Assembly: GCF_902686445.1 (NCBI RefSeq)
Contig: NC_062221.1
Span: 40,511,075 to 40,575,074, forward strand
Source of the DNA: Sciurus carolinensis
Lineage: Eukaryota; Chordata; Mammalia; Rodentia; Sciuridae
Direction: 5' to 3'
DNA length: 64,000 nt
Under the pieces are notes generated by a model. That model saw nothing but the letters and a program-made list of their open reading frames with translations. It ran no database searches and was not told the DNA's origin. The position numbers and the translations under genes are program-made. Below, piece by piece: positions 10,076 to 20,300 of the stretch; positions within the stretch are counted from its first letter, which is position 1; each line of letters starts with the position of its first letter.

Positions 10076-11993
10076 GGCTAAAAATTGAACACAGCATAAG
10101 GGGTGCCTATATAATATCTTCCCCATTGACTCTCTCAAATGCTGAAATGCTGGAGGCCCTACCTTAAATATGTATTCAGTTACTTGTAGAGTAGACGTTT
10201 AGTGCCCTCTGTGTGCAGTCAGGGTATCAAGTATTAGGGATAGCAAGAGGATTTTCCTCTTCTGAATCTCCATCTTCCTTCCCCTTAAGAACCAACCAGT
10301 TTCATTGTCACAAATATTTTTTAAGGCCAATAAAAGCAGGCCAACCATAGTCCCCCAATCATAGAAAAAAGGAGTATTCTGTGGAACGTACACACCCCAC
10401 CTCCACCTTCATATTCCTCCTAAGTTTAAATAGAAGCATTTCACTCCACCCTCTTAAAATGAAGTGTTCTCACTAAGCAGACACTGGAGTGCAGAATATC
10501 TTTTTACCTCAACAGTTTGAATACCAGAGATCTGCCTTAAAGAGCCAGGCAACCCACAGCTCTTCAACCAAAACATGACACCAGTTACTAAAGGTAGATA
10601 TTATTTCATCTAAAACATCAAGTATATTATCTATACCATCATGGATTATAATGCCTTCTATTATATTAATGATGAAGTATTTACATATCATCAATAAGTT
10701 TCACCCAGGTAGAGCTAATACCTCAGTTATGTTCTTTGTTGAATAGCCAACAGGTTCCTTATTCACCAAAACAAGAGTCAAGAAACACAGATTTGCTCTT
10801 CAACCCAACCAACTGAACCAAAATTATCCCACCATTATAATATCATACAGCTTCTAGGATCATGACACTATTTTGACATAACAAATATTAACTAGGAAAG
10901 CTTTTAACTAGCCAAATGTAAAAACAAAGAGATGTGTTCTTAAGGCATGGCTATTATGAAATAAAGTTATAAGCTGGTAAAATGAAGTCATAAGCTGGTC
11001 CTATAAATAGCCATTTTCAATAACAGAATTTTTAAAAAGATTTTTTAAAATAATTCATACCTTTGTTGACTCCACTTGTGCCATTTGCAATTTAACATCA
11101 GAAAATAATCACTCCAAATGGTTCTCCCTGCTATGATTCACCACGGTGAATGATTCTGCCACTCACAGCAAATCAGAGAATGGTTCGGAATGGCTTATTT
11201 TCCTGCTCCAATAAACTATGACTAGGCATTCAGCAGATTTTTCTTTTGTTTCTTATTATTTTGCAGAGTCGAGAAAAATATGAAAAATAAAAGAAATAAC
11301 TGAATGGGCCACTGCTTTCAAAACTTATTTAGACTTGCTCGTTTATGTCAAACCTGTTATAATTCACCTCCATCCTGCTGTTTTCCATATCATAGAACCC
11401 TCACAACTAGATGCCCGTTCTCTTTCGGATCCCAAGGCACAGCTTACCTTTTCACATAAAATTCTTAAGTATCCACTGCCAAAATGAATGTGTCTGATAA
11501 AATTAAAGTATTTCATTGGTCTTTTGTTCTAGAAATAATTGGCACAAATCTTCTTCATTGCATTAATTTTGTATCATTAAATCTATCCAGCAAGTATCTC
11601 AACACCCACTTAGCCATGCTGGGTCCCAGCCCAGAAAGTTGACTTACATGAAATAACAATGAGGCCCTTTGACAGTGTGCAACACACTGCTTTGATTAAT
11701 AGTTTTTTTAATTGTATACTTTTCCTAATTCAGGAGTCTAAAGTCAGTAGCTACTAAGAACAGCTGCTATAGTTCTCTTTATCCTCACAGTCTCATCCTT
11801 AGGAGTCATTTGCAAGACACATTCAACCTGTCAATGCTTAAACTTTAGAAGGGAAAGCATACAAGTCCCTAGCCAACCCTAAACTTCCAGGAAAAAAATA
11901 GTGAATGATGACAGATCCAGTTAGAAAGAATTATCTTCTCATTATTTTTCAGGCCTATGTAGCAAGTTATACAATCCTATCTATTCTCAAAAC

Positions 11994-11995
<2 letters not shown>
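10076..11995. other. Unassigned, AT-rich
   Basis: No gene. A short direct repeat built on ATAAGCTGG occurs at about 10970-11000. ATTCACC-AC-GGTGAAT (11136-11151) is a perfect 7-bp inverted repeat. About 11090-11650 lacks recognisable repeats and could hold conserved non-coding DNA. Confidence 0.4.

Positions 11996-12028
<33 letters not shown>
11996..12028. repeat. (CA)n microsatellite
   Basis: Uninterrupted CA dinucleotides, about 16 units. Confidence 0.95.
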
Positions 12029-12029
<1 letters not shown>

Positions 12030-12579
12030 CTTCCCAACACTCAGGCTAGGACTCAATATCCCACCCATAGGGCCTGAGTAAGGATGTTAAAAAACACTGC
12101 ATTGTCAAAACTAGATTTATATGAGGTACATTTTGCATAGAAATAATGTGATAAATAAAAAATCATATAAACTGTTAATTTGTATAACACCTATCACCTT
12201 TCATAACCAGGCTCTTTGTTCTTTGCTGGATGAAGATATCAGCAGACTAGTCAGTTTCAAACTGTTCCGATGAAACAATGTTTTTAAAAATATCGTGAGT
12301 GTATCCATCACGTAAGTGTATATGTTGTGTGTATGCATACATGTTTTTCAAGTTACATAGGCATTTCGGTGCAATGTGAACTCAAAAAAATTAAAATTAG
12401 AATAGGGAAGACACAATGGACATAAACAGTCTAAAATATGCCTGCTCCACCCCAACAGATCATATCCTGGGCTGTATGTTCTCCACTCTGAAGTTGTATT
12501 GATATACCATATTCTGCCCATTCATAGTTGTTTGTTGTGTGGGAAAAGCACTATATGTGCTTCTTGCATATGTCATTTT

Positions 12580-12742
12580 ATAATTCATAAAGCATTTTCA
12601 CATACATTATCTCAGGTAATCCTCACAAAAATTCTTTCTTCATCTTACAGACTAGGAATTTAAGTAACTTAAGTGCCCAAGATCATCCACATAGACTATT
12701 TCCAAGCTAGACTTGAAACCAGGGCTATGCTTTGAGATATAT
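12580..12742 (-). repeat. MIR SINE, reverse
   Basis: 'TCATAAAGCATTTTCACATA', 'CATTATCTCAGGTAATCCTC', 'CATCTTACAGACTAGGAAT' and 'CTTGAAACCAGGGCTATGCT' follow reverse MIR in order. Confidence 0.7.
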
Positions 12743-13470
12743 GACAGATTAAATGGGCTTTTATGTGTCCATCTGGAAACCACAGCACCATTTACAATAT
12801 TACTTCTAAGGGAAAATGCTTTCTGAGTTCTAATTAACTGACTTGTAAAGGAACTTTTGGAATATAGCTAGATCGTAAATTCAGGACTACATGTATTACA
12901 TATTTCCAAATAAATGTTTTTTCATACAGGATAATCTGAACCTTTCATTCTACCCCAATGCCAAAAAGTAAATCATATAAACATAAAAACCCTACCAAGG
13001 AGTGCTGAGATGCCCATGTTCTCTAAGACTGTCAGCTAATACTCCAGGAAGCATATTTCCCTACATATACTCCCTCTACTTGTATATCCAATTTCATGAC
13101 CTGAAATTAACTAACCACTCTCCTTTATCAGTGTTTATAGATGAGTAAAAATTCATTCATACATATTAACCTTAGAAGCATTATGCTGTAGTCCTGAGAA
13201 ATTCTCTTTCAAGGCTAAATTGTTGCAAAAGCAGGAAAGAAAATGTCTATAGTAAATGGTTCTTTGGGTCAAAAAGTGACTGAAGACGCCAAAGATTTTA
13301 GTTTTCTCTCTGCCCAGTAAGGTGAACTGACACTCCAGACATCTGCTGGGCTCCCTTGAGTTTTTTGGAACCCTGTTTTCTTTAGATTGCCAGCACTGAT
13401 TAACACTTTTTCTTAAGCATTTTGCTTTTTAAAAATATATATATATATTCTCATTGTCCCATAACCAAGC
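12743..13470. other. Unassigned, AT-rich
   Basis: No gene. A short AT run sits at about 13434-13449. Confidence 0.4.
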
Positions 13471-13890
13471 TTCTGTGGATCCCTTCTAAGAACATAATTT
13501 AAAATATGAAAATGTTTTAGACATTTGAGTATTTCTTCATAATGCTATTCATAAAATAGAAAAATAAAAAGTAACTTGAGTGTCCAACAACAAGGAAGTG
13601 ACAGGTAAACTCAATGATAAATCATTCGTCTATTTTAAATGATAGCTATACATGCCATATAGCAGCATCAAAACAGTTCAATATGACAATTGAAAAAATA
13701 GAACATAAGTTATATTCACACTCTAATTACAATTATGTAAAACTGCCATGAAGGAAAAAAAAAAAACACTAGCTATAAATGTTGAATCATTTTGGTTAGG
13801 AAAAGTGGAATTATTGGTGGCTTTTTTTCTTTTCTACTTTTTCCAATTTTTCCCTGGTGGGGTTATATTATTTTTATAGTAAAAAGGGAT
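13471..13890 (+). repeat. Degraded L1 3' untranslated fragment
   Basis: 'TTCTAAGAACATAATTTAAA', 'CTATTCATAAAATAGAAAA', 'GAGTGTCCAACAACAAGGA' and an end block 'TTTCTACTTTTTCCAATTTT' match the general layout of old L1 (L1M) 3' ends. The copy is heavily mutated. An A run lies at about 13756-13767. Confidence 0.5.
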
Positions 13891-14620
13891 TTTCTAAAAA
13901 TCAGCATCTAATAACCTATAAAGAATTTCCATCAATCAGTAAGAAAAATATAAGTAATTCTAATCAAAACAATAGGGAAATCTGCATAACACTTAGAAAG
14001 AAAATCCAAACAGCAATAAATGGAAAAGATATGCAATCCTCTCTTATAATTAGGGAATTTTAAATTAAAATAACAAAATGTAATTTAATTCCATAATATT
14101 AACAAAAATTTTAAAAGTTGCATAAAATTTAAAAGAGTCAGGTGTGAATATTATAACTTTTATACACAGCTGGTAGGAGTAAAACTATAACAATTATTTT
14201 AGAGAGTAACATAATAATATCCAATCAAGCTGAAAAATGTGAGATATGTGCATTGTAAAATTTATGTACAGGTACATACGGGTTGCAAACAATGTTCACT
14301 GTGGTATTCTTCATAGTAATAAAAAATTTAAAGTAACCAACATTTTCATCAATAGGGAAATAAATTAATTGTGCTATTTTCATATAATGGTGTTTTATAA
14401 AGCAATAAAAATAGATGAATTTGACCTATATGTAACATCACAGATAAATCACAAAAGTACAGTGTTCAGGAAAAAAGGAGCTCCAGATAAATAGTTGGTT
14501 CCACTTAATTACAGTTTTGAAATATGCAAAAGAAAGGTATATTAAAGGAATATTGTGTTCATCATAGTAATAGTATAAACATCAAAGTCAGGATAATGAC
14601 AACCCTGGAAAAAAAGAAAA
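13891..14620 (+). repeat. Second degraded L1 fragment (end of ORF2 and 3' part)
   Basis: 'AATCAAAACAATAGGGAAAT', 'ACACAGCTGGTAGGAGTAAA', 'GTTCACTGTGGTATTCTTC', 'ATTTTCATCAATAGGGAAAT' and 'AGCAATAAAAATAGATGAAT' run in the order of L1 ORF2's last part. It carries many stops. It abuts the fragment at 13471-13890 in the same orientation, with its 5' end nearer the consensus start, so these are two separate insertions or a rearranged one. Confidence 0.6.
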
Positions 14621-14680
14621 ATGATTGGGCTTGAGGGGCTAGGTATTCCAGAGGACCTCAGTTCTAATCTGTAAAGTAAC

Positions 14681-14695
14681 ACACACATACACACA

Positions 14696-14732
<37 letters not shown>
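14681..14732. repeat. (CA)n microsatellite, interrupted
   Basis: CA dinucleotides with two AT interruptions; on the other strand it creates a spurious Cys-Val-rich open frame. Confidence 0.95.
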
Positions 14733-14733
<1 letters not shown>

Positions 14734-17380
14734 GACCCCACCTAAAGCAAGATAAACTAAGCAATTCCAGAGACAACAGGATGTACATTTATAGATAAAT
14801 AGGTGGCTAATATTTTTGTGTTTTTTCTTAATAGTTAATACAAAATGTTGCTGAAAAAAAGAAATGAGCACCTAAAACTCACTCTCTTCAAAAGAATGAA
14901 AATTGCCTTCAAGGATCCAGAAGCTTATCTCTAAAAGAAATTACAGGGTGCTCTAAATGAATTAATCAGGACCTGGAACTGATAACAGATTCCTAGAAGA
15001 TGATCCAGCTGAATGAAGTCACTTGCAGTCTCCCAGGGTCTGCTTCCATTTACTTTGGAGTGACATATTAACTGTGGTGTATTTCTTTGTATTTGGCTGG
15101 AGAAATGAGACAGGGAGACAGCACCAGAAAAGACTCCAGTTTTCTGTGGTGGGGGAGCTCATTGTCAAAAACAAAAATGTCATGGTTTAAAGTGTTTCAG
15201 CAGTGTGCATTGCTGGTTAGCTATGTAGCAACAGGAATCTGTTACCTTAACCTCTCTGCCTGCTTGGAGATACTGACTTGTCCAACCCACAAAAGCCTAG
15301 AGACTCTCAATTCTTCCAGAAACTCCTCAGAAGGAGGCATTCTTGGAGGGACCCAACACTGAGAGCCATTCTTCTCCCACTGACTCGCCACTAAGACTGC
15401 TTTGAAAGAGGTCAGATTCCAAGTCCTGCCTGTTTTTGGAGGCAATGATTATTCTTTTGTTCCAGCAGAGGGTGCACCCTGGCAGACAAGTCAGAATGCA
15501 AAGGTAAGCAGCACTTGGGGACATATTCTGAGCACACAGCCCTTCCCAGGGGACCCATCAAAGAGGGTGAGCAGATTCACCAGGCCAACTCCACCTTCTC
15601 ACTCTGCCACTATGTGCAACTGTAACTGGCCTGCTCCCTTTCCAGACATTATAGCAGCAGGTTTATCCATTCAAAATTAACAATCCAAATAACAGAAGAC
15701 TTTGGTACTGACACAACCCATATGCTAATCTACAAGTCTTCAAAAACATCTTTTAAGAACAAGAAACCCAAAAATAGTCAAGGCAAATCTGCCCAAAATG
15801 TGTGTTCTTTCAACTTTTGGTCATCTACTCTACATCTATAGACAACTTTGAAATGTGGTGCAAATGATATGGAAAGATTATTTGCCCTCCTTCCTGCAGG
15901 AACATTTCAGAATTCAGCTTGCCAGTCACATTTCATTCAAGGGAGCAGATTTGTTCCAAGATGAGGGGTGGTGGACAGGGCATGAAGTGGACAACAGGCA
16001 TAATGATTGCACAGAGCTGCAGGTGTTTGGGGACAGAGTGAAAGCAAAGGAGGCTGATTCAAGTCTCAAAATTGTCTTTCTGTCCTGAGATTAACCAGAA
16101 GTACTCACAGTTATCATAGTTACTCTCAGAAACGTCCAGGGCAGGCACTCTCCTGGGACTTCAGAATGGTTCTCTCCCTCTTTCAGTCTCCCTTCCCTCT
16201 TTGAAAATGCCCAGAAAACAACAGACTAACCAAGAGCTCCATCTAAAATCAATTGTTCACTTAAAACTGGTTACCAAAATGCATTACAGTATATCTTATC
16301 AGGGATGAACTATTTAATTATTTCCATTTGTTTCCAGTCTGTTTCAATAAAAGGAAACCATTAGCAGCATTTTGGGGGGAAAAAAGGAAGCAAAGTTGTA
16401 GAGTCAATTGCAATGATCATAAGGTACTTAATACTCTTGAAAGAAAGGAAGAAAAAAAGAGAGAAAGAAGTTGATGTTTTAAGGCAACTCAAATGTACAA
16501 GAAATCTACTTGAGTCCCTAAGACAAAATGTTACATATGTAAAACAGTCAAGACTCATCAATATTTGAGAGTTCAACATTAAGAAAAAGAAGACTTGAGC
16601 GTAGTACTCAATGTACGCATGCTTAAAATTGACAGAGTAAAGAATCAGAATACAGGGGGAAAGCATTAAAATATCTGTTTTTCAAAAAGCAAATGCATAT
16701 GCTTATATAATACAAAACACGAATAAACTATGTGTGTATGTAGCTTATTTATTTCATATATAGATATATGAAATATATTCCCAAATTTTATCACCTACTT
16801 ACATCCCATAATCCAAGTTTCTACAATAGGTCTTATGTTAGTTAAATGGAAAGAACAATAATTCAGGTGCCCCTTTAAAAATACTTTAGTGAAACATTCA
16901 TGGGGTTTAACTAGATTTTTGTGATGGGAATGTCTTTATTAATACAGTTTTATTGATTTTGCAATTAAAAATTTGGTAGAAAATTTAGCATTTTCATTAC
17001 TATTGACCAGTTTCATACTTCCATTCTACTTTTGTTAGACATTGAACATCAGATTTAATAAACTTTCAAAAAAGATGAAAAAATACTTTCGTGAGAATTA
17101 CATATCTTTTTTATAGTAAGGTCCATTAAGTCAAATGAAACAAGTTTTTTTTTCCATTTGAATTATCACATTAATTGTCAAGGTCTTCCTTTTCTTCCTC
17201 TGAACAATAAAAGGTTTGATATAATAAGACAATATAAGGAAATCTCCATGACATAAGAACTTCACCTCATTTAAAAAATATTAACAGTTCAGGTATTCAT
17301 CAACCCTGGAAATACAATTTACAATTTACCTGTTTAGGTGGGCAAACTCTGCTAGAAATGCATGTTAATAAGAACTTTGG
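14733..17380. other. Unassigned, mostly unique DNA
   Basis: No gene. Overlapping open frames of 65-92 codons at 15087-15680 run on both strands and look like chance. A CTCF-like motif lies at 15462-15473. 16751-16774 is a perfect AT palindrome. 16700-17340 is very AT-rich. Confidence 0.45.
15462..15473 (+). promoter_or_regulatory. CTCF-like motif
   Basis: CCAGCAGAGGGT matches the CTCF core CCASYAGRKGGC at 11 of 12 positions and is followed by GCAC. Such motifs can occur by chance; occupancy cannot be judged from sequence. Confidence 0.35.
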
Positions 17381-17600
17381 CTGGGCACGATGGCACACAT
17401 CTGTAACCTCAGTGGCTAGGGAGGCTGAGGCAGGAGGATCTCAAGTTCAAAGTCAGCCTCAGCAACTTAGTGAGGCACTAAGCAACTCAGTGAGACTCTG
17501 CCTCTAACAAAATACAAAAAAAGGGCTGTGGGTTTGGCTTAGTGATTGAGTACCCCTGGGTTCAATCCCAGGTACCCCCCCTAAAAAAAAAAAAAAAAAA
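17381..17600 (+). repeat. B1-ID composite SINE (MEN type)
   Basis: The left half is 7SL-derived B1: 'CTGGGCACGATGGCACACAT', 'GGAGGCTGAGGCAGGAGGAT', 'CAGCCTCAGCAACTTAGTGA'. The right half is a tRNA-like unit: 'GGGCTGTGGGTTTGGCTTAG', 'GGGTTCAATCCCAGGTACC'. A run of A ends it. AACTTTGG precedes it (17373-17380) and ACTTTGG follows the A run (17601-17607), giving a short target duplication. This composite is a hallmark of squirrels. Confidence 0.9.
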
Positions 17601-17639
17601 ACTTTGGAAAAAGTAGGTACAAGATAATGGGTGGGCAAA

Positions 17640-17800
17640 GGCAAGATGTATTGAGCATCTTTTATATGCCTCTCACTTTAAGGGTTTCATCTCACGATGC
17701 TTACTGCCACCCCATGAGGCACACATAATTGCTTCTATTGAACAAAGAAGAAAGGGAAAAGGAAGCTCAGTGTGGCTAAGTTCATATAGTGACTCAGGGG
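17640..17800 (-). repeat. MIR SINE, reverse
   Basis: 'TTGAGCATCTTTTATATGCC', 'GGTTTCATCTCACGATGCTT', 'CACCCCATGAGGCACA' and 'GTGGCTAAGTTCATATAGTG' track reverse MIR, diverged. Confidence 0.6.
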
Positions 17801-18737
17801 ATGCAGGCTTTGAAATCTTTGAGAGTAGGAATCTCCTTGGCTTCTGACCCCCTGTGGCTGAGGGGTAGGGTAGGCATCTGAAAAATGCTGAGTTGAATCT
17901 GACTCTAACCCCACTTGGGTCAATTCAATGCATTCTGGAGAATGACATCAGAAATCCACCATGTAGAGTGATGCACAAGGAGGATCAGCCAGCCTGGTCT
18001 GGGGTAAACTGAGTAAATTCATCACTCGGGTTTTCTATAGCTCTATCTGCCCCCTCCCTCTATGACTGCCTTCTCACCATTACATCTACCCAGCCCTGTC
18101 TACCCGGCATCCACAGGCTTACTCTCCCAATGTAGTTGCCATCCTTGGCAGAGCCCAAAGCCGCTCATTCCTCACTCCACTTCCCAAAGGGAACTGATTG
18201 CCAGAAAAGCCTCTGGCCCAGTCATAACTTTCATCCTTTAACTAGTGGGATTATCCAGGCCCCCGGGCATCCTGCCTCTCCACTGACAACATTGTTCCAA
18301 AGTCCACCAACTTGCAGGTAAACATTGGGAGTGGAGCTCCAGATGGGCCCAATGAGTCAGGGACCCCTTGCAGGGCTCTGAGATGAATTTTAGGCAGAAG
18401 GTTTTCATCTGCCTCAAGTGTACACCTCAGGTAGTTATTAGAAATACCTGCAGGAGTTTGTGGACTTTAATATGGGTGAGGGGAAATAAGAGAGGCTTGG
18501 CAGTCCCCAGTGTATACCCCACAGGTAGCTGGCGGTGCGAGGAGGGGGTTTAAGAGGCAAAGACACAAAGAGATGAAAAGAGATGCCTGGGCATGTGCCC
18601 AGTGGCAGAGACTGTGCTCCTCCAGTCTTCACCACAGGGTCCTGCGTGGTGCCTCCTCCCCTGCTGGGGGCTTAAGGGAGTACTTCCCAGAACCCTCTCT
18701 GCCCTGTGAATCAGCCCATTTTACAGTAACAGTAAAT
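17801..18737. other. Unassigned, moderately GC-rich
   Basis: No gene recognised. Short open frames on both strands overlap, which argues against coding. I see no recognisable repeat. Confidence 0.4.
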
Positions 18738-18905
18738 GGTAAAAGCGACAAGTACCATTTGCTAATCTCCAGGTACCATGAAGTCTTTTCACCTCTTGTA
18801 ACCCCCACTAAGGGACTTGTCATTTTTCCCATTTTGCAGATGACATTATAGGATGGGTGTTCAATGACCTCTCCAAGTCTCCTCCAGTGATCAGCTGCCA
18901 ATCTG
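18738..18905 (-). repeat. MIR SINE, reverse
   Basis: 'AAGTCTTTTCACCTCTTGTA', 'CATTTTTCCCATTTTGCAGA' and 'GACCTCTCCAAGTCTCC' are reverse MIR blocks; the 5' end is blurred. Confidence 0.6.
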
Positions 18906-19308
18906 GATCCCGTCTACCGTGCAGCCAGCCCCTCAGATCACCCTGACTCTCAGGAAAGAGATCTCAAGTCCCTGCCACAGTCCATGTCTTTTCAGTGTTT
19001 GCTCCCAATACAGTTACTTGGACTCCAAAGCCACCTACTTCCTCTCCTCTTGCCCACCTAGGCAGGAATGAATACACGAAACCTCGCCACTCCACTGTGG
19101 GTGCGACTTCTATGCTCAGAGTTTCTTAAGTTTTCACTAACATAGTGAGAAAAGAAGGACTTAAATCCTGGAGTGACATTAGCAACTGACTCTCCTCCTC
19201 TCCCTGACCTGGACCAAAATCAGCTATGGTTCTCCAGCTCTTTTCCTCCTTTTTAGCACAGGTCAGAGGAAGCCTCTCATCTTCTAATATGCTAACTGAG
19301 TCTTGGGT
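18906..19308. other. Unassigned
   Basis: No gene or repeat recognised. Confidence 0.4.
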
Positions 19309-19323
19309 CTTTGCCTCAGTTTT

Positions 19324-19429
19324 TTTTTTTAAATAACTTTATTTTTTTTATTTATTTTTATGTGGTACTGAGGATCAAATCCAGTGCCTCACATGCAAGG
19401 GTTCCACCACTGAACCATGACCCCAGCCC
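19324..19429 (-). repeat. ID-derived SINE, reverse, with perfect target duplication
   Basis: The reverse strand reads GGGGCTGGGGTCATGGTTC and ends in a T/A-rich tail, seen here as (TTTA)n. A 15-bp perfect target duplication, CTTTGCCTCAGTTTT, sits at 19309-19323 and 19430-19444. The core is slightly shortened (a few bases lost in its middle). Confidence 0.9.
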
Positions 19430-19521
19430 CTTTGCCTCAGTTTTACATTCATTTGGCCACCAGGATGACTATCAAGGTGTGAACTCCAAGAGATAATTAG
19501 GAGACTCAAAATCCCAACCAG

Positions 19522-19731
19522 AAGCTGGGCACAGTGGCTCCTGCCTGTAATCCCAGCAGCTCCAAAGGCCGAGACAGGAGGATCAAAACCAGCCTCAGCA
19601 GCCTCAGCAATGGCGAGGTGCTAAGCAACTCAGGGAGACCCTGTCTCTAAATAAAATACAAAACGGGACTGTGGATGTAGCTCAGTGGTCAAGTGCCCCT
19701 GAGTTCAGTCCCCAGTACCAAAAAAAAAAAA
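19522..19731 (+). repeat. B1-ID composite SINE (MEN type)
   Basis: B1 half: 'GCTGGGCACAGTGGCTCC', 'CCTGTAATCCCAGCAGCTC', 'GACAGGAGGATCAAAACCAG'. ID half: 'GGGACTGTGGATGTAGCTCA', 'GAGTTCAGTCCCCAGTACC', then poly-A. The target duplication ATCCCAACCAG / ATCCCTACCAG (19511-19521 and 19732-19742) has one mismatch. Confidence 0.93.
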
Positions 19732-19864
19732 ATCCCTACCAGGACTCAGCCTAGGCCACTTTTCAGAGATGTGAACCACAATCATTGCCAAGAAGCGCCA
19801 GTTAGGCCCTACCAATACTCAGATACTTCAAAAGTTCCAGAAACATATCTCTGAAAAGAACCTT

Positions 19865-20035
19865 AGAAAACTTCCAGCCTGACTTCTCATTTCACAGTAA
19901 GTAAACTAAAGCTTAGAGAACAATCTGACCATTTTTCCACCTTCCCTGCTCCCACATAGCATAAGGCAGGACCTGGATGCAAACCTAGGATGCTCTTAAT
20001 CCAAAATTAAGACAATGCTTGTTGTGCTACACATG
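19865..20035 (-). repeat. Probable MIR SINE, reverse
   Basis: 'TCTCATTTCACAGTAAGTAA', 'ACTAAAGCTTAGAGAACAAT', 'GGATGCAAACCTAGGATGC' resemble reverse MIR, weakly. Confidence 0.45.
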
Positions 20036-20129
20036 CAGCCTCCTCTGATTTTATTTAATTTTTTAGCCATTAATATAAAATTATACGTGGTAATACTGCC
20101 CTGAGAAGCAGAAAGGGAAAAGTGAAGCA

Positions 20130-20300
20130 ACCCAAGCTTGTGGAATGTCAGAAACGGAAAGGCCCCTGCAAATCAACATTAATAAGGAAACTGAGGCACA
20201 GGCATATTAAAAATGCTTTTCCAGTAAAATCCAGCAAGCTGATTACTGGGCAGTGCTCAAACTCCAGTCTATCCCCCTCTAGTCCAGAGCTCTTCCACGA
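20130..20300 (-). repeat. Possible MIR-type SINE, reverse
   Basis: 'TAATAAGGAAACTGAGGCAC' and 'GGGCAGTGCTCAAACTCCAG' match blocks of reverse MIR; the rest is degraded. Confidence 0.4.

Noticed and set aside
14542..14871. 109-codon frame with Cys-Val repeats
   Set aside because: It is a translation of the (CA)n microsatellite at 14681-14732.
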